DNA from: Erinaceus europaeus
Lineage: Eukaryota; Chordata; Mammalia; Eulipotyphla; Erinaceidae
DNA: 64,000 nucleotides
NCBI RefSeq assembly: GCF_950295315.1
Contig: NC_080166.1
Coordinates: 100,418,999-100,482,998, forward strand
Direction of reading: 5' to 3'
Shown piece by piece: positions 1 to 9,019 of this stretch. How positions within the stretch are numbered: the stretch's first letter is position 1; every line of letters begins with the position of its first letter. A program made the translations under genes and the position numbers. The notes beneath the pieces are model-generated. The model ran no database searches, was not told the DNA's origin, and worked only from the letters and a program-made list of their open reading frames with translations.

Positions 1-52
1 ACTGTTGATTTTTATGTATGAAAGGCTTTTGATAAAACAAATTTTCATTTTA

Positions 53-320
53 TTTTTTTAATGTTTATTTATTTATTTCCTTTTTGTTGCCCTTGTTTTT
101 ATTGTTGTTGTAGTATTATTGTTGTGGATGTCGTCATTGTTGGATAGGACAGAGAGAAATGGAGAGAGGAGGGGAAGACAGGGGAAAAGAAAGACATCAG
201 CAGACCTGCTACACTGCCTGTGAAGCGACTCCCCTATAGGTGGGGAGCTGGGGTCTTAAAACAGGATCCTTTCACTTTGCGCCATGTGCGCTTAACCCGC
301 TATGCTACCGCCCGACTCCC
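53..320 (-). repeat. tRNA-derived SINE (family A, ERI-like)
   Basis: Read on the minus strand it starts with a tRNA-like head (the GGGAGTCGGGC type start seen in other copies, A-box region and degenerate B-box), continues through a CT-rich body and ends in a CAACAA-rich, A-rich tail. A perfect 16-bp TSD, ACAAATTTTCATTTTA, lies at 37-52 and 321-336 and fixes both ends. Pol III-type SINE mobilised by L1; no coding capacity. Head is slightly degraded compared with the copy at 6594. Confidence 0.93.
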
Positions 321-336
321 ACAAATTTTCATTTTA

Positions 337-660
337 AATAAACTTGTTAACCCATGTAGTGATTTTTTAAATTAAGAATGAAAACAGAGTATCAATAATC
401 TAACCCATTAGGGCATATACTATCAAAACTGCAAAAGTTAGAGTGTATGTGGAAAAATAAGAACACTTCCTTGTGATTCTTGGGTCTACAAAATGGCACA
501 TAACTGTATGTCAACTTTTGGAATGATTAAAAGTAGGGTCTGGAGGACTTCCAGAGGCATGGCTATGGGGTAAGAGCCATTTCTGATCATGCTCCTGGTA
601 AGCTAGAAGAAAAAAAAAGAAAACTATGAAAAAACACCTGAAAACTCAGCAAACTACAAC
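337..660. other. No gene seen; possible L1 5' UTR remnant at the right end
   Basis: AT-rich sequence without a credible frame. From about 540 (GGAGGACTTCCAGAGGCATG) it has the look of an L1 5' UTR piece directly joined to the 3' UTR that follows, but I cannot confirm this without alignment. Confidence 0.3.
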
Positions 661-1008
661 CAGGATTTTTCAGAAACTCACTAAGCCACAGCCACCAAGT
701 TGCAGATGCTGATTCAATTCCATCCTGACTTCCCAGGGCAGATTCTTCACCAATGTTTCTAGAAACCTCACCTATCTCAGGCCCTACCCTACTAAGGAAA
801 GGTAGAAATAGGTCAGGGGTATGGTTTTACCTGCTAACACCCATGTCAGACAGAGAAAAATTGCAGAAGCCAGATCTTCCACCTGCTGCACTCCATAAAC
901 AATTTTGGTACATACTACCAGAGGGATAAATGCTAGGGGAAGAAGACCAAAGGACTTTGAAATCTAATTCCATCAGGACCCAGAAAGAGAAGAGGAAAAA
1001 AAACACAT

Positions 1009-1062
<54 letters not shown>

Positions 1063-1292
1063 AGAAGTAGTAGGTGTGACTTAGAAAGGAGTAGAAGTCA
1101 GCACCACAGGGAAAATGGGCAAATTTATATAGAGATAGAAATAATAGTAAACCTATATCCGTGATTTTGGGAAAACTACTACATTTTCTAGTGGAGGGGG
1201 TGGGGAATTGGACTCTGGTGTTAGGAAAGGTGCGGGATGATACTCCTGTTGTCTTTAATTTTGTAAGTTAATAATACATCGCTAATTAAAAA
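661..1292 (+). mobile_element. Old L1 3' end
   Basis: Carries in order the landmarks of the local L1 3' UTR: CACCAAGTTGCAGATGCT, CCTCACCAATGTTTCTAGAAACCTC, TGCAGAAGCCAGATCTTCCACC, CATACTACCAGAGGGATAAA, and a terminal GTAAGTTAATAATACATCGC with an A-rich tail. It is heavily diverged and carries an (AC)n expansion. The same landmarks recur in at least ten places in the window. Confidence 0.75.
1012..1060. repeat. (AC)n microsatellite
   Basis: About 24 nearly pure AC dinucleotide units inside the old L1 3' end. The reading frame across it on the minus strand (Cys-Val repeats) is a repeat artefact. Confidence 0.97.
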
Positions 1293-1641
1293 ATAGAGTT
1301 TGAAGGATAACTCAGTTGATAGAGTGAATGCCTATATGTGAGACCCTATGATTTAATGTGACAGAGAAAAGATCAAGAATAGTCTGAAGGAGCAAATTTA
1401 TATGACAGGTCTGACAACTCTGACAAGTCAAACAAAATAGACAAACTCACTCTTATCATGTGAAAATATATTAATAGTGATTGGAATTAGGATACAAGTG
1501 AGTCATGGAAATAAATCAGGAAAATTCAATACTTTTAAGTTATAAACCTTAACAGAGTAGAAACATAAAAGGCAAAACCATACAGGATTAGAAATATAAC
1601 AAAGATTAAAAAGAATTGATGCCTGAGATTAAAATGTACAG
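1293..1641. other. Unassigned AT-rich stretch
   Basis: No coding signal. The first ~60 bases (AACTCAGTTGATAGAGTG) resemble a worn tRNA-type A-box, so a decayed SINE is possible. The last 11 bases (1631-1641) are the left TSD of the Vingi insertion. Confidence 0.35.
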
Positions 1642-2872
1642 TCTCCTAGTCAAGATCTCAAGATGCCTGCCTCCATGGGTGGCCAACACTATATCGTTTC
1701 TTCTCCAAAACAGAAGATTCCGGGTGCATTGGGTGACAAGTCTAGCAGATGGAGACTTGTCTCAAGTGGCCTCCCCCAGGGCTCTGTTCTGGCTCCTACG
1801 CTATTTAATATTTACATCAATGACCTCCCAGAAACTTCTTCAAGGAAGTTCATCTACGCCGATGACATCTGCTGTGCAACTCAGGCATCCAAGTTCGACA
1901 TCCTCGAGGAAACACTCATGAAAGACATGTCTCTGGTATCTGATTACTGTAAAAAATGGCGACTAATCCCTAGCACTGCAAAGACGGTATCATCTGTTTT
2001 CCATCTACACCATGCCTCGGCTTCACGTGAGCTTAATGTGCAGCTTGGCGATATGAGAAACCGGCATGAAGCCCAGCCAGTCTATCTTGGCGTTACTCTC
2101 GATCGCACTCTGTCATTTCACGAACATCTCATAAAAACTGCAGCAAAGGTGGGCGCGAGGAATAACATCATTGCAAGACTGGCCAGCTCCTCATGGGGCG
2201 CGAGCGCTTCCATACTACGATCATCATCTCTGGCATTATGTTATTCCACTGCAGAATACTGTGCCCCAGTATGGTTCCGTAGCCCCATGTCCACTTGGTC
2301 AATTCCAAATTATATCCCTCCATGAGGATAATTTCTGGAACCATCTGTTCCACCCTGGTTCCATGGCTGCCAGTTCTTAGCAACATCGCCCCGTCAGATA
2401 TTCGTCGGGATGCGACATCATCTAAGTTTATTTCCTACATCTACGCTCGACTGGACCTGCCAATATAAGCAGATATCTTCGCCCACCCTGTCCAACGCTT
2501 GACGTCTCGTCACCCAATGTGGTCCCCTACGCCTACACTGAATTTCTCTGTTCCAGTCTTTTGGAAACAGAGTTGGCAGTCAGCTGAGGTAAAGAACAAA
2601 CACCTCATCACAGACCCCTGCAAGCGTCAACCTGGCTTTGACCTAGCACGTTATGATTGGGCCCTCCTCAATCGCTATCGAACAGGCCATGGCCAGTGCG
2701 CAGCTATGTTCCATCACTGGGGAGCCAGAGACGACCCGAACTGCCCTTGCGGCTACAGACAGACTACATAGTCAACGACTGCCACCTCTCCAGATTCAAA
2801 GGAGGTCTCAAAACTTTACATCAGGCTCAACCTGACACTGTTGACTGGCTACGGAAGAAGGGCAAACTCTAG
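1642..2872 (+). pseudogene. Vingi-like reverse transcriptase, C-terminal part, broken frame
   Basis: Reads in pieces. About 1642-1715 in one frame (ending LLQNRRFRVH), then 1718-2325 in another with the RT palm motifs: GLPQGSVLAP near 1770, the catalytic YADD near 1857, YLGVTLDRTLSF near 2080, and a STAEYCAPVW thumb block near 2250. A further shift near 2300 leads to the C-terminal region at 2499-2771 (FDLARYDWALLNRYRTGHGQ), then CPCGYRQT followed by HIVNDC, a CCHC-like zinc motif, and a stop at about 2870. At least three frame disruptions and no endonuclease domain, so no active protein. The catalytic residues themselves are intact, suggesting moderate age. Confidence 0.85.
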
Positions 2873-2882
2873 AAGAAGAAAA
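1642..2882 (+). mobile_element. 5'-truncated Vingi-like (Ingi/Jockey-type) non-LTR retrotransposon
   Basis: A non-LTR element of a different clade from L1: its RT has the GLPQGSVLAPTLFNIYIND block, a YADD active site and a YLGVTLDRTL block typical of the Jockey/I/Ingi group, not L1's FADD context. It ends only about ten bases after the stop codon in a GAAGAAGAAAAA tail, and an 11-bp TSD (AAAATGYACAG, one mismatch) sits at 1631-1641 and 2883-2893. GC content and codon texture are visibly higher than the flanks. Known: Vingi elements were described in hedgehogs. Inferred: this is such a copy, cut off inside the RT domain. BovB/RTE and CR1/L2 were considered, but their RT blocks read differently. 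Confidence 0.82.
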
Positions 2883-2894
2883 AAAAATGCACAG

Positions 2895-3985
2895 GAATTT
2901 TGTCCTATTATCTTAAGATAATGGGTGAAATTTTGATAGGCGTTATATGAATCTGTATATTGCTTTGGTTAGTATGATTATTTTAACAGTGTTAATGCTT
3001 TCAATCCATGAGTTTGGAATATCTTTTCATTTTTTTATGTCATCTTCTACATTCCATTTGTCAAGCAAAGGACTAGTAACCAACAGAATGTTGAGCTCAC
3101 CCAGATCAGCAACAGAATCCAAACAGCCCCATTAAAGATGGGGTGAGGATATAGACAGAATATTCACCAAAGAAGAGATTCAAAGGCTCAACAGTGATAT
3201 GATAAAAATGTTTGAAGTCACTCACTTTCAGAAAAATGCAAATAAAGACAGCAATGAGATATCACCTCACACTTGTGAGAATGTTATGCATTAAGAAGAA
3301 CAGAAAGTAGTGCTATTAAAGATATGGGGTGGGGAGAAACTCTTCTACTCTAATAGTAGGAATATAAATTGGTTCAGTCCCTCTAGAAACCTGTCTGGAC
3401 AGTCCTCATACTACTTTAGAAATGAACATACCATATGATCCAGTAATTCCTCTCCTGAGGGATATATTCAAAGTGCACAAAATTGCTTATCCACAGGTCT
3501 GTATGTACCTATGTTCTTAGCAATACCATCTGGAAAAGCCCAAATTTGGAAATAACCCCAATGGCAAGTGAGTGGTTAAGAAAGTTGTGGTAGAAATACA
3601 CAATGGGATACTACTTAGATGTAAGAAATGATAGAATTATCTCCTTTGCTAGGACTTGGATGGCAAAACTATTCAATATGAGGTAAGTAAGAGGAAGATG
3701 AATACTGGATGGCTTCACCCACTGGCGTAGTTTAAGAAACAAAGAGGAAAAACACAGAGTGAAAATTAGATTATCTGTATTTTAGTGCATAATAGCTGGA
3801 AACTCTAAGGTGAATCAGAAGTGAGTTGAGAGGATGAAGGGGACAGAGTGTGTGATGGTGGAGTAAGGTTGCATTTGTTGGTAGAAGTGGGGCACAGACA
3901 CCTGACACAGGAGATAAACTGAATTTATATAACAACTGTTTTGTAATACATTGTTACCCCCAATAAAGTGACTTGGAAAAAATTT
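2895..3985 (+). mobile_element. Old L1 with inverted 5' segment
   Basis: About 2900-3065 is L1 ORF2 in antisense (TTTTGATAGGCGTTATATGA..., CAATCCATGAGTTTGGAATA). From about 3066 the strand switches and ORF2 C-terminal sequence reads forward (ATTCACCAAAGAAGAGATTC; ATGATCCAGTAATTCCTCTC near 3435), followed by a short 3' UTR ending in CAATAAAGTGACTTGGAAAA near 3980. Inverted 5' part plus direct 3' part is the signature of twin priming. Many stops; long inactive. The Vingi copy sits directly at its left border. Confidence 0.75.
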
Positions 3986-4439
3986 ATAGGAATATACACA
4001 TTAGGAAATGAATACCTCAAGATTTTGCATGGTTACAGTGATTGGAAATGGAGAAAACATGAAACAGAAGTCACTGTTTACATTTGTATACCTCTCAGGT
4101 TTCTTTTTTTGGCTAGAAACTGAAAACTAAATATGAATGATTCAGAGCTGTTAAGAAAAGTGACAACACTTTGTTGCCAATAAGAGGATCTCTGTAAAAA
4201 TTTATTTGCACCTTGACTGGAGTAAATGTGAGCATTTTACACTTATAATAGCTACACCAGATACTACACAGTATTCAAGTGCTCGTTTTAAGACAGCTTA
4301 GTTTTGTTGACTGTTCTATGATGAAGAGATTGTACCTGTGTAAATACACTAAGGGGAATATTATATTGCTCTTTATGCTACTGAACCTCATACTGTTTCT
4401 TTTATTTTTTTAAGCTTTTAAATTTGTGATTAATAGTAA
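3986..4439. other. No feature recognised
   Basis: AT-rich unique-looking sequence; no frame, repeat landmark or RNA signal that I can support. Confidence 0.5.
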
Positions 4440-4645
4440 TAGTGGTGGTACACCTGCTTGAGAGTATACAACAATTATAGCATACAAGCACCTGGGTTCA
4501 AGTCTGTGGTCTCCACCTGCTGGGAGAAAGCTTCAGGAGAAGTGAATCAGTACTGCAGATGTAATTTTTTCCCTCTGTCCTTACCTCTCACTTCCATCTT
4601 GATTTCTCTCTGACTGTATTCCAAATAAATAATTAAAAGTGGTAA
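4440..4645 (+). repeat. tRNA-derived SINE (family C), degenerate
   Basis: TAGTGGTGGTACACCTG head, CACCTGGGTTCAAGTC B-box-like region, then CACCTGCTGGGAGAAAGCTTC, a CT-rich body and an AATAAATAATTAAAA tail. Matches better copies at 49925 (minus) and 58905 (plus). Confidence 0.72.
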
Positions 4646-5214
4646 TAATTGTGTACAAGTTTGTAAGAATACAGGATATAGTTGTGCACCACATCCATTA
4701 CCAACATTCTGTACACCTATCCTCCCAAGAATAAACACCATAGTTCTCACAGAATCTTAAGACGGTTTACTTCTAGACTCTCAAACTGTTCATACGTACT
4801 AGAGGAAGGTTGTTATGAATTTTATAGACCAGAATATTTGAGTGAATTAAAATTAATTGACAACAACCAGCCAAGAGGTTCTAAACATATGAAATAGATA
4901 CATATACTATATAACCCTTAAAAGGTAAAATTAAACTCTCATTTACATTGAATAGCTTACATAAAGTACCAGGAATACTATCCAATAGAATGCACTTGAT
5001 AAAAAGTTTACATTTTAAAAAACTGTATATTACTTTCTTTGTACAACATGTGTTTATATAGAATATTGTTTCTTAAAATTTTAGTTAGAAGCTGTCATTC
5101 TATGCATCAGTGGTTTTCTCAAAATTTGTAGTATTTAAATGCTTTTGTAAAAATTATTTTATGGAGACCACCAATGTGGAATGGAAAATAAGTGTTTTAA
5201 TTAAAAGAAGTCTT
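4646..5214. other. No gene; unassigned
   Basis: AT-rich, no conserved frame. The 71-residue frame on the plus strand (4682-4897) has no recognisable domain and I treat it as chance. Confidence 0.45.
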
Positions 5215-5526
5215 TAGCCCTAATAACTATGCACACCTAATCTTTGATAAAGGTGCCCAAACTGTTAATTGCAGGAAAAAAGAGTCTGTTCAACAAATGG
5301 TGTTGGAAAAAATGGGTTGAAACATGCAGAAGAATGAAACTGAACCACTATTCTTCAATGGACACAAAAGTAAATTCCAAATGGATTAAGTACCTGGATT
5401 TTAGACCAGAAAATATCAGATACTTAGAGGAAAGTATTAGCAGAACTCCTTTCCACCTCATTTTTTTAGGTATCTTCAGTGATATGGATCCTATTGCAAA
5501 GAAGACTAAAACAAAAATAAACCAAT

Positions 5527-6593
5527 GTTTGCCTGAGCCTGACATCTAATATACAAGCGGACTCAAGTTATTGTCTGGGGAGATGGAGTTGGTAAAAGGA
5601 CTCAGAAGCTGATCAGAGGAGAGAGTAGCTCCCAAATATGGGAATAGTGTATAAATATTGTTAACTATAAACCCTATCAATTTGATCTGAGGCCCATATT
5701 CAGCATAGGAACCTATCTAACCTCTGCATCCCTGTAGGTCTGAGCTCACATTCTGTGGTCACAGCTAGGAACATTCCAGGCTGCACTAATTTTAGGAACC
5801 ATCTTCCTCGGTTGTTAAGGTATGTTGTCCAACCTCTCCTAAAAGAATGAAATAGTCTCTACCATTGTTGATCCATATTGAGGGCAAGGTCCCACAAAGA
5901 GGTCCATTATGTTTTTCCTGATGGAGTGTAGATGACCAATGACAGTGGTGAGAGGGATCTGTTAAGAGGTCTAGGCCCATCATGTCTATGTGAGAATACA
6001 AGCACTGCCTGACTAGGGCCCCAGATATTGAGGTGGCCTGGTAGTAACTAAAGAGTCATCATTAAAGTGTGCTGGTCTCACGCAAAAACTAGTAAAGTCG
6101 TGGGCCTCATGGAATATAACTAAAATAATCCTACTAGCTTTTTCTGAAATGGAGACCCCAAATCTTCATCTGCAATATTCTTGCCTTTAGGTTCATGATT
6201 AGTCAACAATTTGTTCTGCTTAATATCTTAACTCTTTTCAGCCACCAGGTTCCAGATGCTACCATGATGCCAACCTGACTTCCCTGGGCAGATGACCCCA
6301 CCAATGTGTCCTGGAGCCCTGCTCCTCAGACCCCTGCTCCACTAGGGATAGAGAGGCTGGGAGTTTGGATTGACCTGCCAATGCCCTTGTTCAGTGGGGA
6401 AGCGATTATAGAAGCCAGACCTTCTACCTTCTGCACCCCATAATGATCCTGGGTCCATACTCCCAGAGGAATAAAGAATAGGAAAGCTTTCAAGGGAAAG
6501 GGTGGGATGTGGAGTTTGCGTGGTGGAATTGTACACCTCTTATCCTATGGTCTTGTCAATATTTCCATTTTATAAATAAAAATTAAAAAATAT
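5527..6593 (+). mobile_element. Nested L1 3' end with inverted 5' part (older subfamily)
   Basis: Repeated ATAAACCARTTT-like target sequence around 5519-5530 and 6876-6887 indicates insertion into the L1 ORF2. From 5540 to about 6078 the older 3' UTR module reads in antisense (ATTGTCTGGGGAGATGG; GAGAGGGATCTGTTAAGAGG). From about 6080 it reads in sense (AACTAGTAAAGTCGTGGGCC) through CAACAATTTGTTCTGC, CACCAGGTTCCAGATGCTAC and the terminal CTCCCAGAGGAATAAAGAAT to an A-rich tail near 6590. The switch is again a twin-priming signature. Confidence 0.75.
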
Positions 6594-6880
6594 GGGAGTC
6601 GGGCTGTAGCGCAGCGGGTTAAGCGCAGGTGGCGCAAAGCACAAGGACCGGCATAAGGATTCCGGTTCGAACCCCGGCTCCCCACCTGCAGGGGAGTCGC
6701 TTCACAGGTGGTGAAGCAGGTCTGCAGGTGTCTATCTTTCTCTCCTCCTCTCTGTCTTACCCTCCTCTCTCCATTTCTCTCTGTCTTATCCAACAATGAC
6801 AACAACAATAATAACTACAACAATAAAAAACAACAAGGGCAACAAAAGGTAATAAATAAAAAATAAATAAATAAATAAAC
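6594..6880 (+). repeat. tRNA-derived SINE (family A), well preserved
   Basis: The best-preserved family A head in the window: GGGAGTCGGGCTGTAGCGCA, A-box GTAGCGCAGCGGGTTAAG, B-box GGTTCGAACCCC, then CACCTGCAGGGGAGTCGCTT, CT-rich body, CAACAA tail and AATAAATAAATAAATA. Inserted at the A-tail of the nested L1. The head includes GCAGGTGGCGC, close to a CTCF core. Low divergence suggests a young insertion. Confidence 0.93.
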
Positions 6881-7599
6881 CAGTTTGACTACATCAAACT
6901 GAAAAGCTTCTGCACAGCAAAAGAAACCATCTTCCAAATGAAGAGACCCTCACAGAATGGGAGAAGATCTTTACATGTCATACGTCAGACAAGAGACTAG
7001 TTACCAAATATATAAAGAGCTCATCAAATTCAGCAAAAAGCAAACAAACAAACAAAAACCCCATAAAAAGTAGGGCGAGGAGATGAACAGAATATTCACT
7101 GAAGAAGAGATCCAAAAGGGCAACCAACATGAAAAAATGCTCCAAGTCTTTGATTTTCAGAGAAATGCAAATAAAGTCAACAATATCACCTCACCTCTGT
7201 GAGAATCTCATACATCAGGAACAACAACAAATGCTGGAGAAGTTGTGGGGACAATGGAACCCTCCTGCAGTGGGAGTGTAAATTGGTCCAATCCCTGTGG
7301 AAAGCATACTGGAGAACTCTCAGAAGACTAGAAGTGGGCTTACTCGGTGATCCTGCAATTTCTCTCCTGGAGATATATCCCATGGAGCCAAATACACCCA
7401 CCCCAAAAGATATGTGTACATCTATTTCATAGCAGCACAACTTATAATAGCCAAAACCTGGAAGCAACCCAGGTATCCAATAACAGATGAGTGGCTGAGT
7501 AAGCCTCTCTTCATCATGGATGGAACTTGAAGGAAGTTACATTCTTGTAGCAGAATACAATAATGTATTGTATTCTGTACATCATTATATTGTTGTAGC

Positions 7600-8290
7600 A
7601 GAAATTAAAAGATTGATTCTAGAGAGAAAGGGGAAGGTTCCTGCTATCTTAGGGAATATAGATAGCTATTGCTATAACCAAATTATTTGGCAATTGAGTT
7701 AACTTCGAAAATCCCATTGTTAGGATTTGCTATATCATACAAGACCTCATCATAATTTATGTCCTTTTATGCTATTTATATATAGCTGTATCTTAAAAGG
7801 TAATGCCAAGTGTTTCTTTTGTTCTCCTTGGTCTAAGCTTTTAGGAGATTTAATATTTCAAAGAAAAAGTCATTATTAGAAATCTATTAACAGGGAGTCA
7901 GGCAGTAGCGCAGTGGGTTAAGCACATGTGGTGCAAAATGCAAGGACCTGTGTAAGGATCCTGGTTTGAGCCCCAGCTCCTCACCTGCTGGGGAGTCATT
8001 TCACAAGTGGTGAAGCAGGTCTGCAGGTGTCTATCTTTCTTTCTCCCTCTCTTTCTTCACCTCCTCACTTCATTTCTCCCTGTCCTATCCAACAAGGACA
8101 ACAACAATAAAACAACAAGGGCAACAAAAGAGAATAAATAAATATTTTTTTAAATCTAAAAAAAATGTTTAGAAATGTATTAAAAATTTGATCCCACTGT
8201 TAAAATTCAATATGATTACCAATTTGAAGTCTTAAGTGCTTAGATTGAATGAACATATACTCAGCCTATGGTCTGTGCATCAAAAAGTTT
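7600..8290 (-). mobile_element. Antisense L1 3' UTR piece, split by a SINE
   Basis: GGTTCCTGCTATCTTAGGGA at 7638, AATTATTTGGCAATTGAGTT at 7680 and AGGATTTGCTATATCATAC match the inside of the L1 3' UTR on the opposite strand (compare 26270-26400). After the SINE, CTCAGCCTATGGTCTGTGCA at 8260 continues the same UTR (compare 61470). Confidence 0.7.
7892..8168 (+). repeat. tRNA-derived SINE (family A)
   Basis: GGGAGTCAGGCAGTAGCGCA head, degenerate B-box, CACCTGCTGGGGAGTC, CT-rich body and AACAACAAGGGCAACAAAAG tail. TSD TAGAAATSTATTAA (one mismatch) at about 7878-7891 and 8169-8182. More diverged than the copy at 6594. Confidence 0.88.
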
Positions 8291-8385
8291 GATAAACAAA
8301 ATTATTAAGCTATTTGTTGAGTCCCCAAGCTGAAATCACAGTTTTTAAAAATACACAGAGCTAATATTAGAAATGATAGCTGGGA
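8291..8385. repeat. Unnamed dispersed repeat, inverted partner at 15.44-15.54 kb
   Basis: AAAATTATTAAGCTATTTG, CCCCAAGCTGAAATCACAG and CTAATATTAGAAATGATAG read here; their reverse complements occur in the same order at about 15445-15540 with scattered mismatches. I do not recognise the family; probably an old mammalian repeat. Confidence 0.6.
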
Positions 8386-8960
8386 TTGGAGCACAGAACA
8401 TTGGTGAGGTAGTGGGTGTGGTGTAATCTTATATTCTTATAAATTACTATTAAATCATCAATTGAAATAATAAAAGTAAAATTATATAGTAATATAAGTT
8501 GATGATAAATCAATAAAGTTTCATTTAAAATAAAATTGTAGAGTGGGATACACAATAAAGTAGTAATATATAAATGTGGGATAATAGTAACTTAATGTAA
8601 AATAAATGTCTACAGAAATGAGCCTGAAACTAAGAGAATTGATGTTCAAAACTAAGCTGTTGCACTGTTATTTTCCATGAAGGTTCTCTAACATTGTTCA
8701 TACACTGACTTTTGAGAGATGGTTAGAACTATGGATAAACAATTAAGACCCTAATGAGGACTAGCTCTATTATTTTTATCTCTTTTTATTTATTTGTGAT
8801 TTTTGCTTTAAGCAGAAAGTCTAAGTAGAACTCATAGATGAAAATACTATAATGGTTATCCTTTGGTCACTTGCAGTCATATTTCCAAAAGTTCATAATT
8901 ATTTTGTCATTTCTATTTAAAAATTTTAGCTTGTCACTTTGAGGGCTTTTAGAAATTTAC
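8386..8960. other. No feature recognised
   Basis: Very AT-rich, with no coding or RNA signal I can support. Confidence 0.45.
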
Positions 8961-9019
8961 TCATACTCCCAGAGGGATAAAGAATGGGAAAGATTTTAAC
9001 AACAAACAGACAATTATTA

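Larger units (their letters stand above)
5215..7590 (+). mobile_element. Old L1 ORF2 C-terminal region, split by a nested insertion
   Basis: ORF2 sequence runs from CACACCTAATCTTTGATAAA at 5231 to about 5526, stops abruptly, and resumes at 6881 with TTTGACTACATCAAACTGAA exactly where the protein should continue. In human-like L1 this is the [10 protein letters not shown] / YIKLKSFCT junction. The rest (GCACAGCAAAAGAAACC, ...AATGCTGGAGAAGTTGTGGG near 7230, TATATCCCATGGAGCC) runs on to about 7590. It contains several stops and shifts. The interruption 5527-6880 holds an L1 3' end and a SINE. Confidence 0.82.

Noticed and set aside
827..1060. 77-codon minus-strand frame with Cys-Val repeats
   Set aside because: Produced by the (AC)n microsatellite inside an L1 3' UTR.
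6594..6665. Functional tRNA gene
   Set aside because: A- and B-boxes present, but no cloverleaf acceptor pairing and it continues into a SINE body and tail.
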